Shown: positions 30,502 to 38,038 of the stretch, in pieces
How positions within the stretch are numbered: the stretch's first letter is position 1
Layout of the letters: every line of letters begins with the position of its first letter
Source of the DNA: Rhodospirillaceae bacterium
Lineage (GTDB): Bacteria; Pseudomonadota; Alphaproteobacteria; Rhodospirillales; JABHCV01
DNA length: 40,078 nt
Direction: 5' to 3'
Assembly (NCBI GenBank): GCA_014382375.1
Contig: JACNJU010000035.1
Location: forward strand, 1 to 40,078
Made by a program: the position numbers and the translations under genes
The notes under the pieces: generated by a model
Database searches by the model: none
What the model saw: only the letters and a program-made list of their open reading frames with translations
What the model was told of the DNA's origin: nothing

Positions 30502-31811
30502 ACGGCACGTCTGGCCGCCTGTCCCGAAACCAACCTGACTTTTCGGGGACTGGCCATCCAAATGCAGAATATGGAAGCCAGCGCTACGGCAATACAAAGC
30601 ATGAAGGCATACTGATAACTGCCGGTGCTATCGAAGATGTAGCCGGTCAACCACGGTCCCGCCCCGGCGCCAAAATTTCCACCAAGTCCTGTGACCGCAA
30701 AAATGGTAGCGAAACGTCGACCGCTGAAAATTTCAGCGCTGACCGCCCCGTAAATAGATGCCAGTCCGAAACCCAGCAAGCCTTGCATGATCACCATAAG
30801 GTAAAGCAAAAATGTCGACGGGGTACTGGCAAGCGCAATCAGTGCGGCGTAACAGGCGATGTAACCCAATAAGGAAATTGTCCACGCCCATTCCCGGCCA
30901 ATACGGTCTGATATGGCACCGATACCTATTTGCCCGGCGATACCAAACAAACCAACCAGCCCCAGTGCCGTTGCGGCGATGGCGCCATCAAAACCGCTTT
31001 CGATAAGATAGATCGTCTGGTGAACAAGCACCGCATACCAGACGAACAGAGCTGTAAAATATGCACCAAAAATCCACCAGAATCGGGCGGTCTTCATGGC
31101 CAATTTCAAGGTCCAGTCGGTTTCGGCCCATTTTCTGTCAACAATGGGGTCAATTGTTTGTTGTGGACCCGGGTCTGAGATATCGCCATCACCATCGGGT
31201 TTTAGGCCAAGATCGGCGGGTGACTTGCGTTGAAAGTACGCGGCCAGTGGAATGATCACGACGACGCTCGCCGCGATCATCATACAGGCCTGCCGCCAGC
31301 TTTCAGTGATAATGACATTCTGAAACCACGGCAGCAGAGTAATCGAACCGAAACCGACGCCTGAAAAAGCGATGCCGACAGCCAATCCGCATTTTCTGAT
31401 AAACCAGTGGGGCAGGAACATCGAATGGGAAATGTAGCTCATGGCGATAGAGCCGCTAATGACGAGAACGCCCAGTGTTGCGTAGACACCAAGCGGACTG
31501 GTGACGGCAGTTGCGCCCAAAAGTCCCACAATAACCATAGCCGCACCCATGGGGATGACAACCCGTGGTCCCCATCGATCCATTAACATGCCAACAACAG
31601 GGGTGAAAAAACCCGATGCCACAAAACCGATGGAAAAAGCACCGGCCGTGACGCTTCTGTTCCACTGAAATTCAGCCAGAATAGCCGGAAACAGCAGCGA
31701 GAACGATGTTCGTGCGTTGACTGCGATGGCCATGGTGACAAAGGCGACGGCGACGATAATCCAGCCATAAAACAGCGGCAGGCGGGTAAAGTAGTTCTCA
31801 GCTTTGTTCAT
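30498..31811 (-). CDS. MFS transporter, monocarboxylate/oxalate-formate antiporter-like
   Basis: This is a secondary carrier of 437 residues with 12 predicted helices in two halves and a central cytoplasmic loop rich in Pro/Asp (about 205-230). The first half starts YGWIIVAVAFVTMAIAVNAR and contains the MFS motif GMLMDRWGPR between helices 2 and 3, and the second half has GAISDRIGREW at the equivalent place. This pattern is typical of the monocarboxylate porter and oxalate/formate antiporter branches. The substrate cannot be read from sequence. Lying back to back with fdhD (56 nt between starts) makes a formate or other carboxylate link tempting, but that is inference. I chose the ATG at 31811 (MNKAENYF); the longer ORF to 31940 crosses into fdhD. 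Confidence 0.85.
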   Translation of the reverse strand: MNKAENYFTRLPLFYGWIIVAVAFVTMAIAVNARTSFSLLFPAILAEFQWNRSVTAGAFSIGFVASGFFTPVVGMLMDRWGPRVVIPMGAAMVIVGLLGATAVTSPLGVYATLGVLVISGSIAMSYISHSMFLPHWFIRKCGLAVGIAFSGVGFGSITLLPWFQNVIITESWRQACMMIAASVVVIIPLAAYFQRKSPADLGLKPDGDGDISDPGPQQTIDPIVDRKWAETDWTLKLAMKTARFWWIFGAYFTALFVWYAVLVHQTIYLIESGFDGAIAATALGLVGLFGIAGQIGIGAISDRIGREWAWTISLLGYIACYAALIALASTPSTFLLYLMVIMQGLLGFGLASIYGAVSAEIFSGRRFATIFAVTGLGGNFGAGAGPWLTGYIFDSTGSYQYAFMLCIAVALASIFCIWMASPRKVRLVSGQAARRAV

Positions 31812-31867
31812 GGCCTGATTGTTGTCAATTGGCGCTAACGTGCAACTGATAAAATATTGCACTTGAT

Positions 31868-32734
31868 ATGTTTGCTTATGATCTGAATATATACGTGATG
31901 GAATTTGACTATCTGATCGCCCCAAATCCTGATGACCCACGCCTGACCCGGCGCGTCGAGGGTATTGATCACGCGGGCAAGGAAATTGTTACCTCGGTGA
32001 CTGTGGAGCGGCCGCTGACCCTGTTCCTCAATGGTCAGGAAATCGTTACCATGATGACGATTGGTGATTATCCGGAATATCTTGCGTTGGGGTATCTGCT
32101 TAATCAGAACATGATTCACGAAGATGATCACATCACCAGCATTGATTACGATGCCGATATCGAAACCGTCGTCGTCCGCACCGCTATGAAAACGACCTTC
32201 GAAGAGAAGGTGAAGAAGAAAACCCTAACGTCGGGTTGCGCCCAGGGCACCGTCTTTGGTGATGTCATGGAAAAATTTGAAACCATATCCTTGCCAGAAG
32301 GTCATATTATTAAAACCTCGTGGCTGACGACCCTGGTCAAGAAGATCAATACGACGCCAAGCCTGTATCTTGAGGCCGGGGCCATTCACGGCTGTGTGCT
32401 GGCTCGGGAAGACCGTCCGCTTTTATACATGGAAGATGTTGGTCGCCATAACGCGGTCGATAAAATTGCCGGCTACATGTATCAAAACGACATGAGCGGT
32501 GCTGACAAGATTTTCTACACCACAGGCCGGTTGACCAGCGAAATGGTTATCAAGAGTGTGCAGATGGGTATACCCATTGTGGTTTCGCGTTCCGGTTTTA
32601 CGGCCTGGGGGGTTGAGCTTGCCAAACAGGTCGGCCTGACCCTGATCGGTCGGGCCCGTGGAAAGCGATTTGTTGCCCTGGCTGGCCAACATCGCATCGT
32701 CAGTGACATTGATCCCTTGGACGAGGATGAATAA
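31868..32734 (+). CDS. fdhD: Formate dehydrogenase accessory sulfurtransferase FdhD, variant without the second loop cysteine
   Basis: FdhD passes sulfur from the cysteine desulfurase to the bis-MGD cofactor of formate dehydrogenase. The 288 residues show family blocks RPLTLFLNGQEIVTMMTIGD, LALGYLLNQ, MEDVGRHNAVDKIAGY, and FYTTGRLTSEMVIKS near the cofactor site. The active loop reads TSGCAQGTVFGD: one cysteine is present, but the second Cys of the usual CxxC is missing. The start is uncertain; an in-frame ATG at 31898 (MEFDYLIAP) is equally plausible and neither has a good ribosome site. mobA begins directly after the stop, so they form an operon. No formate dehydrogenase structural gene is in the window. 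Confidence 0.92.
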   Translation: MFAYDLNIYVMEFDYLIAPNPDDPRLTRRVEGIDHAGKEIVTSVTVERPLTLFLNGQEIVTMMTIGDYPEYLALGYLLNQNMIHEDDHITSIDYDADIETVVVRTAMKTTFEEKVKKKTLTSGCAQGTVFGDVMEKFETISLPEGHIIKTSWLTTLVKKINTTPSLYLEAGAIHGCVLAREDRPLLYMEDVGRHNAVDKIAGYMYQNDMSGADKIFYTTGRLTSEMVIKSVQMGIPIVVSRSGFTAWGVELAKQVGLTLIGRARGKRFVALAGQHRIVSDIDPLDEDE

Positions 32735-33349
32735 GTGACCGATACAAGCAAGGTCGTCGGTGTTCTGCTCGCCGGGGGGATGGCGCGCCGTATGGGCGGG
32801 GGTGATAAGTGCCTGCAACAACTGGGCGGTCGCTCCTTACTGTCCTACAGCATTGACGTTGCAGCGCCGCAAGTCGGCCCCTTGATCATCAATGCCGCCG
32901 GTGACCCGGCCCGCTTCAATGAATTCAACCTGCCCGTCATCGCCGACGTTATTGAAGGATTCGCGGGGCCCCTGGCCGGAGTTCTGACGGGCCTTGAGTG
33001 GGCCCGCGATAATATCCCTGATACCCAGTGGGTGGTGACATTCCCGACCGACGCACCATTTTTCCCGAAGGATCTGGTGAAGCGGCTGCTTGATGAGACA
33101 GGTTCCCAGGCTGCCGACATGGCCTGCGCCCGTTCAAACGAACGCACCCATCCGGTTTTCGCCCTTTGGCCCGTCAGCCTTGCCGGTGAATTGCGGCGGG
33201 CTATGGAAGATGAGGAAATGCGCAAAATTGACCGCTGGACGGGGCGTTACAATATTGTTCACGTCGATTGGTCAGTAAACTCCAACGACCCGTTCTTCAA
33301 CATCAACTGCCCCGAAGACCTTGAACAGGCAGAGGCGTTATTGGGTTAA
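32735..33349 (+). CDS. mobA: Molybdenum cofactor guanylyltransferase (EC 2.7.7.77)
   Basis: MobA adds GMP to molybdenum cofactor to give the MGD form used by formate dehydrogenase and other DMSO-reductase family enzymes. The 204 residues form a Rossmann-like nucleotidyltransferase. The GTP-binding loop is VLLAGGMARRMGGGDK (10-25), with the conserved Asp in TFPTDAPFFP and FNINCPEDL near the C-terminus. The start is GTG, directly after the fdhD stop, with GAGGAT upstream. The pairing with fdhD supports a role in formate dehydrogenase maturation. The stop overlaps the convergent hydrolase by 4 nt. Confidence 0.95.
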   Translation: MTDTSKVVGVLLAGGMARRMGGGDKCLQQLGGRSLLSYSIDVAAPQVGPLIINAAGDPARFNEFNLPVIADVIEGFAGPLAGVLTGLEWARDNIPDTQWVVTFPTDAPFFPKDLVKRLLDETGSQAADMACARSNERTHPVFALWPVSLAGELRRAMEDEEMRKIDRWTGRYNIVHVDWSVNSNDPFFNINCPEDLEQAEALLG

Positions 33350-34137
33350 AACACAAACCCCTTCAAGGCATCGTAGATTTGATTAGGGCGTTCGGCCATC
33401 ATCATGTGGCCGCTACGTTCTATGATCACGACGTGACTGTCTTTGACCATGTCGGCAAGCGCCTGGCCTTTTTTCAAAGGCGTCATCTGGTCGTTGCGGC
33501 CAAGCACGAACTGGGTCGGACATTTGACCTTTTTGGCCATTGCCGCAGCATCCATGTAGATGTCGCAGGCATTAAGATCACTGGCAAGAATTCCTGAGGC
33601 AGAAAGTTTCAGTAAGGTTTCATTGGCGCCGTGAATCCAAAGTCCCGGTTCAGGGTGGCCGCCGACGCGCGCCTTCTCGCCCAGCCCCCAATAGATGATC
33701 AATTCAGGGGCGAGGGGCAGATCCTGGCGGGCCGCCTCCAGCAATTCCGGATGAACGGGCATTGTTTCGGCGACCCCCATCAGGACCATTTTCTCGACCC
33801 GCTTTGGATAGCGGGCGGCCATATCAAGGGCGATCAGCGAGCCCATGGAGTGTCCGATCAGGATTGCCTGCTTAACGTCTGCTGCATCCATAAAGCGGTT
33901 AAGCCAGTCGGCCATACCGGCAATGGTTTCAGGCGGCGTGCCTTCAGAGCGACCATGGCCGGGTAAATCAACGGCCAGCACCCTGATTCCGCGAAAGGCA
34001 ATATTGCGGGACTGGAATTGCCAGACGGTGCGGTCCAGGCCTGATCCGTGGATCAGGATAACCACAGGTTCGCCAGCGACCGGCTCGCGCCCGCCCGTTG
34101 CGACATGGGCCTTCAGGCCATCAACGATGATATCCAC
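33346..34137 (-). CDS. Alpha/beta hydrolase of unknown substrate
   Basis: This protein of 263 residues has the alpha/beta hydrolase fold. The oxyanion region is LIHGSGLD (28-35), followed by VDLPGHGRS. The catalytic triad is visible: Ser97 in GHSMGS, Asp216 in LGRNDQMTP and His244 in RSGHMMM. The lid region (about 125-190) is short. It begins 4 nt after the metY stop on the same strand, so the two are probably co-transcribed. It is too short and lacks the motifs of homoserine O-acetyltransferase (MetX), so a direct role in methionine synthesis is not shown. No signal peptide is seen. Confidence 0.88.
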   Translation of the reverse strand: MDIIVDGLKAHVATGGREPVAGEPVVILIHGSGLDRTVWQFQSRNIAFRGIRVLAVDLPGHGRSEGTPPETIAGMADWLNRFMDAADVKQAILIGHSMGSLIALDMAARYPKRVEKMVLMGVAETMPVHPELLEAARQDLPLAPELIIYWGLGEKARVGGHPEPGLWIHGANETLLKLSASGILASDLNACDIYMDAAAMAKKVKCPTQFVLGRNDQMTPLKKGQALADMVKDSHVVIIERSGHMMMAERPNQIYDALKGFVF

Positions 34138-34141
34138 GCCC

Positions 34142-35437
34142 TTAAACCTTCTGCGAGGCGCGTAACGCCTGTTTCAAATCAGTGATAAGATCACCGCTAT
34201 CCTCAAGGCCAACCGAAAGCCGCACCATACCCTCGCCAATTCCCGCCGTGGCAAGGGCTTCGGCGGTCATCTGCTGATGGGTGGTGCTGGCCGGATGGAT
34301 AACCAAAGTCTTGGCGTCACCGATATTTGCCAGATGCGAGGCCAGTTTGACGGATTCAATAAATTTGCTACCAGCAGCACGCCCGCCTTTCAGGCCGAAA
34401 CTGAGGACAGCACCGCAGCCTTTGGGCAACAGCTTTTGCGCCAATTCGTAATCGGTGTGGGATTTCAGCCCCGGATAGTTGACCCATTCAACTTCTTCCG
34501 AACTTTCCAGGAATTCGGCAATTATTTGGGTGTTGGCGACATGCCTTTGCATCCGCAGGGGCAGGGTTTCGACACCTTGCAGGATATAGAAGGCGTTGGC
34601 CGGGCTCATACAAGCGCCGAAGTTCATCATCCCTTCAGAGCGAGCCCGCATCAGGAAGGCCTGGGTGCCGAATTCGTCGGCAAAGTTAAGATCGTGATAA
34701 CCGGCATACGGTTCGCTTAGATTGGGAAATTTGCCAGAGGCCTTCCAGTTGAATTTACCACTATCGACAATCGCACCGCCAATGGCGACACCGTGCCCAC
34801 CCAGGAATTTGGTCAGCGAGTGCATGGCAAGATCAGCGCCGTAATCAAATGTTTTCATCAGGTAGGGTGTGGTGAACGTAGCGTCGACCATCAGGGGGAT
34901 ACCGGCTTCGTGGGCAATATCGGCGATGGCGGGCAGGTTCATGACCTCAATACCCGGATTGCCCAGGGTTTCCCCGAACAGCAATTTTGTTTCCGGTTTG
35001 ATGGCCTTTTTGAAGGCGTCCGGGTCACGTACGTCAACAAAAGTGGTTGTGATACCAAAGCGGGGCAGGGTGAAACTGAAAAGGTTATGGGTGCCGCCGT
35101 AAAGGGAGCCGGATGAAACAATATGGCCACCTTCGGTCATCAAAGTGGCGATAGCCAGAAAAATTGCCGCCATGCCACTGGCCGTGGCGATCGCGCCGAC
35201 ACCGCCTTCAAGGGCGGCTACGCGTTCCTCCAGCACCGCGACTGTCGGGTTGGTCAGGCGGGTGTAGATATGGCCTGGGCGTTCAAGATTATAAAGGGCA
35301 GCGGCATGATCCGTATCATCAAACATATACGATGTGGTCTGGTATATTGGCACCGCCCGTGCACCAGTCGTCGGGTCAGGCTGCTGACCTGCATGAAGTG
35401 AAAGGGTGTCGAAATTAAGGAATTTTGGGGTGACCAT
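34142..35437 (-). CDS. metY: O-acetylhomoserine sulfhydrylase / aminocarboxypropyltransferase (EC 2.5.1.49)
   Basis: This PLP enzyme makes homocysteine (or methionine) directly from O-acetylhomoserine and a sulfur donor. The 431 residues fit the MetY type rather than the shorter MetB/MetC/MetZ forms (about 390). It has YTRLTNPTVAVLEERVAALE, the PLP-stacking segment SGSLYGGTHNLF (109-120), and MHSLTKFLGGHG with the PLP lysine at 210. A GGAG ribosome site lies about 9 nt before the ATG. It is divergent from modA across 67 nt. No convincing SAM riboswitch was found upstream. Confidence 0.94.
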   Translation of the reverse strand: MVTPKFLNFDTLSLHAGQQPDPTTGARAVPIYQTTSYMFDDTDHAAALYNLERPGHIYTRLTNPTVAVLEERVAALEGGVGAIATASGMAAIFLAIATLMTEGGHIVSSGSLYGGTHNLFSFTLPRFGITTTFVDVRDPDAFKKAIKPETKLLFGETLGNPGIEVMNLPAIADIAHEAGIPLMVDATFTTPYLMKTFDYGADLAMHSLTKFLGGHGVAIGGAIVDSGKFNWKASGKFPNLSEPYAGYHDLNFADEFGTQAFLMRARSEGMMNFGACMSPANAFYILQGVETLPLRMQRHVANTQIIAEFLESSEEVEWVNYPGLKSHTDYELAQKLLPKGCGAVLSFGLKGGRAAGSKFIESVKLASHLANIGDAKTLVIHPASTTHQQMTAEALATAGIGEGMVRLSVGLEDSGDLITDLKQALRASQKV

Positions 35438-35480
35438 GAGAAGCTCCAGATAAAGTATTTAGGGAAAGCTTGCATGGTTT

Positions 35481-35499
35481 AATCATTAATTCAATGATT
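35481..35499. promoter_or_regulatory. Inverted repeat between metY and modA
   Basis: AATCATT (35481-35487) and AATGATT (35493-35499) form a perfect 7-bp inverted repeat around AATTC. It ends 5 nt before the first possible modA start codon, in the 67-nt divergent gap. It could be an operator for either gene. It does not resemble the E. coli ModE box (TATATA half-sites). Confidence 0.45.
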
Positions 35500-35504
35500 G
35501 GCGG

Positions 35505-36296
35505 ATGATGATCAATATGAAACTTTCATATCGGCTGAAAGGGGCTGTTTTAGGCCTTCTGCTGGCTGTGATTTGCAGTGGCCCGGTATCGGCCCAATCC
35601 GGCCCCATTATTGCCGTCGCAGCGAACCTGCGTTTTGTGATTGAGGAAGTGGCACGCTCTTTTTATGACGAGAGCGGCATAAGCGTTCGCTTCTCATTTG
35701 GATCATCAGGCAATCTGAGCCGACAGATCATTCAGGGCGCGCCGTTCGAGATGTTTATGTCTGCAGATGAAGACTATGTCTTTCGAGTGTCAGAGGCAGG
35801 GGCCAGTGCTGATCGCGGAAAAATATATGCGGTGGGCAGGATTGCTGCCTATGCACCAAAAGGATCGCCTTTGCAGCAAGTGGCTTTTCCGGCAGGTTAT
35901 GTCGGGGTTTTGAATAAACAAACGAAGCAACGTTTTGCAATCGCCAACCCTGACCTTGCACCATACGGACGGGCGGCCAAGGAGGCCCTTGAACATGCCG
36001 GTCTTTGGCAAGCCATGCGACCCCGATTGATATACGGCGAAAACATTTCCCAGACGGCTCAGTTCATCCTGTCAGGTTCGACCTTTGGCGGCATCATTGC
36101 CTACGCACAGGCGCTGTCCTCACCCTTCAAGGAAAATGGTGATTATCAGTTAATTCCTGCCTCGTGGCACAAACCCATTGCGCAGCGCATGGTTTTGCTA
36201 AACCGGTCCGGGGATACGACAAGACGTTTTTACGCTTATTTAAGTGAGGTCCAGGCCGTTGCAATTTTCCAGAAGTATGGGTTTACAGTGCCATGA
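35505..36296 (+). CDS. modA: Molybdate ABC transporter, periplasmic binding protein
   Basis: This periplasmic protein captures molybdate (or tungstate) for the ModBC importer. It has up to 263 residues. A Sec signal peptide with the hydrophobic core AVLGLLLAVICSG ends at VSA-QSG. The mature protein opens with the typical IIAVAANLRFVIEEVA. FSFGSSGNLSRQI supplies oxyanion-binding serines, and GAPFEMFMSADE follows. Three ATGs (35505, 35508, 35517) are possible; the signal peptide fits MKLSYRLKG from 35517 best, but no clear ribosome site decides it. The stop overlaps modB (ATGA). Confidence 0.94.
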   Translation: MMINMKLSYRLKGAVLGLLLAVICSGPVSAQSGPIIAVAANLRFVIEEVARSFYDESGISVRFSFGSSGNLSRQIIQGAPFEMFMSADEDYVFRVSEAGASADRGKIYAVGRIAAYAPKGSPLQQVAFPAGYVGVLNKQTKQRFAIANPDLAPYGRAAKEALEHAGLWQAMRPRLIYGENISQTAQFILSGSTFGGIIAYAQALSSPFKENGDYQLIPASWHKPIAQRMVLLNRSGDTTRRFYAYLSEVQAVAIFQKYGFTVP

Positions 36297-36961
36297 ACTG
36301 GATGGCCCTTGAACTCTCCTTGAAACTGGCAGCCTGGACAACAGTGCTGTTGTTGCCCATCGGTATTCTTGCCGGGCGGTTTTTGGCCTGGCGTACGTTC
36401 AGGGGCAAGATCTTTATCGAGGCCGGGCTCGCCCTGCCTTTGGTCCTGCCGCCAACGGTGCTTGGTTTCTATATGCTTGTCGCTTTTAGCGCCGGATCTC
36501 CATTTGGACAGTTTTACGAGTCTCTGGTTGGACGCTCGCTGGCTTTTTCGTTCGATGGGCTGGTCGTCGCGTCGGTTATTTTTAACCTACCGTTCGCCAT
36601 TCAACCCATGCAACGCGCCTTCGAGGGAATTTCAACGGAGGTTCGCGAGGCGGCAGCCTGTTGTGGCTTGTCGCGGGCGCGGATTCTGTGGCGCATTGAA
36701 TTGCCTTTGGCCTGGCCCGGTATCCTGTCGGCACTGGTGTTGACGTTTGCCCATACCATTGGCGAATTCGGTATTGTTTTGATGGTTGGCGGTAATATTC
36801 CCGGCGAAACCCAAACCATCGCCATCGCCATCTATGACCGGGTGCAGATATTCGACAACGCCTCGGCCGGGTTGATGTCAGTTGTCTTGCTGTTGATATC
36901 CATGGTCGCCATCAGTGCAACCTACCTGAGCGCATCATTTGTGGGGCGTCGCCATGACTGA
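36293..36961 (+). CDS. modB: Molybdate ABC transporter permease
   Basis: This inner-membrane channel subunit of the molybdate importer has 222 residues and about five or six predicted helices. The cytoplasmic coupling helix carries the EAA-type motif EAAACCGLSRARILWRIELP (about 118-137), followed by AWPGILSALVLTFAHTIGEFG, typical of ModB. It overlaps modA by 4 nt and modC by 8 nt, so the three are translated together. Confidence 0.95.
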   Translation: MNWMALELSLKLAAWTTVLLLPIGILAGRFLAWRTFRGKIFIEAGLALPLVLPPTVLGFYMLVAFSAGSPFGQFYESLVGRSLAFSFDGLVVASVIFNLPFAIQPMQRAFEGISTEVREAAACCGLSRARILWRIELPLAWPGILSALVLTFAHTIGEFGIVLMVGGNIPGETQTIAIAIYDRVQIFDNASAGLMSVVLLLISMVAISATYLSASFVGRRHD

Positions 36962-38036
36962 TAGTGCAGGACTGGAGGTCAACCTCGTTGATGACGGTAA
37001 CATTCCACTGGACGCCAGGATCAGTTGTCAGCCCGGTGAGCTTTTGGCTCTTGTCGGTCCGTCAGGAAGTGGAAAATCGACGATCCTGCGGACCATCGCC
37101 GGGCTTAACAAGCCGCGTAAGGGTCTTATTCACTGCAATGGCGATACCTGGCTTGATACGGATAAGGGTGTTGATGTGTCGACCCGTCAGCGCCGAGTCG
37201 GCATGGTTTTTCAGAACTACGCCCTGTTTCCCCACTTGAGCGCCCGGGATAATATTATCGAAGGGCTTGGCCATGTGGCTCCCGCAGAGCGTTCCAGGCG
37301 AGCCGAAGAGCTTTTGACCCTTGTTCACCTGTCAGGACTTGGGATGCGCAAACCCGCCGCCCTGTCAGGTGGTCAACAGCAACGGGTCGCCGTCGCCCGG
37401 GCGCTGGCCCGCGATCCAAAGGTTTTGTTGCTTGATGAACCCTTTTCGGCAGTTGACCAGGCGACCCGGCAAAGGTTGTACAGGGAACTGGTGGAGTTGC
37501 GTCAGCAATTCGGTATGCCGATGGTGCTTGTTACCCATGATCTGGATGAAGCAGCCATGCTGGCCGACCGCCTGTGCATTCTGCGTCACGGTCGCACCTT
37601 GCAAAGCGGTCAGCCATTTGATGTCCTGGCCAAGCCGACAAACAAGCAAGTCGCGCGACTGGTCGATCAGAAGAATATTTTTCAGGGAACGATCATCAAC
37701 CACGATGAGGCTCTGGGGGTTACAACGATCTCATGGGGAGAATTTACCCTTCAGGCACCCCATCAACCTGACTTTAAGATCGGCAAGGTGATCGATTGGT
37801 TGATCCCGGCTTCTCATGTCGCTGTTGGCGATGATGAAAATGTTGTTGCCGGTGTGATCGCTGGAATGGTCAGGCTTGGTGACCTGGTCACGATTTCTGT
37901 CACGATCAAAGAAGCTTCGAGCCATCCCCTGTTCATGTCGTTGAGTGTGCGCGAAGCAAAACAACGCGATCTTAAGGCCGGAGAGATAATTTCGGTTTCA
38001 TTGATTGGCGATGGCATCCATTTGATGGAACCTTAA
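36954..38036 (+). CDS. modC: Molybdate ABC transporter ATP-binding protein
   Basis: This ATPase drives molybdate import. The 360 residues show Walker A GPSGSGKS (35-42), the signature LSGGQQQRVAVARAL from 137, Walker B VLLLDEPFSAVD, and a switch His in VTHDLDEA. The last ~70 residues form a TOBE/Mop-like domain (GVIAGMVRLGDLVTISV), which can bind molybdate and regulate transport. I chose the ATG at 36954, inside the end of modB. The stop lies 2 nt from the convergent acyl-CoA synthetase stop. Confidence 0.95.
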   Translation: MTDSAGLEVNLVDDGNIPLDARISCQPGELLALVGPSGSGKSTILRTIAGLNKPRKGLIHCNGDTWLDTDKGVDVSTRQRRVGMVFQNYALFPHLSARDNIIEGLGHVAPAERSRRAEELLTLVHLSGLGMRKPAALSGGQQQRVAVARALARDPKVLLLDEPFSAVDQATRQRLYRELVELRQQFGMPMVLVTHDLDEAAMLADRLCILRHGRTLQSGQPFDVLAKPTNKQVARLVDQKNIFQGTIINHDEALGVTTISWGEFTLQAPHQPDFKIGKVIDWLIPASHVAVGDDENVVAGVIAGMVRLGDLVTISVTIKEASSHPLFMSLSVREAKQRDLKAGEIISVSLIGDGIHLMEP

Positions 38037-38038
38037 AG

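Noticed and set aside
31812-31940. N-terminal extension of the MFS carrier
   Set aside because: The 43 extra residues are polar, overlap the start of fdhD on the other strand, and do not precede a membrane helix in the usual way.
33346-34137. Homoserine O-acetyltransferase (MetX), suggested by the metY neighbour
   Set aside because: MetX is about 370-400 residues with its own motifs; this protein has 263 residues and a generic esterase-like triad.
35438-35504. SAM-II riboswitch upstream of metY (minus strand)
   Set aside because: Stretches resembling the SAM-II core are present (TGATTAAACC and GCAAGC), but the segments that should form stem P1 (ATTAA against GCTTT) do not pair.
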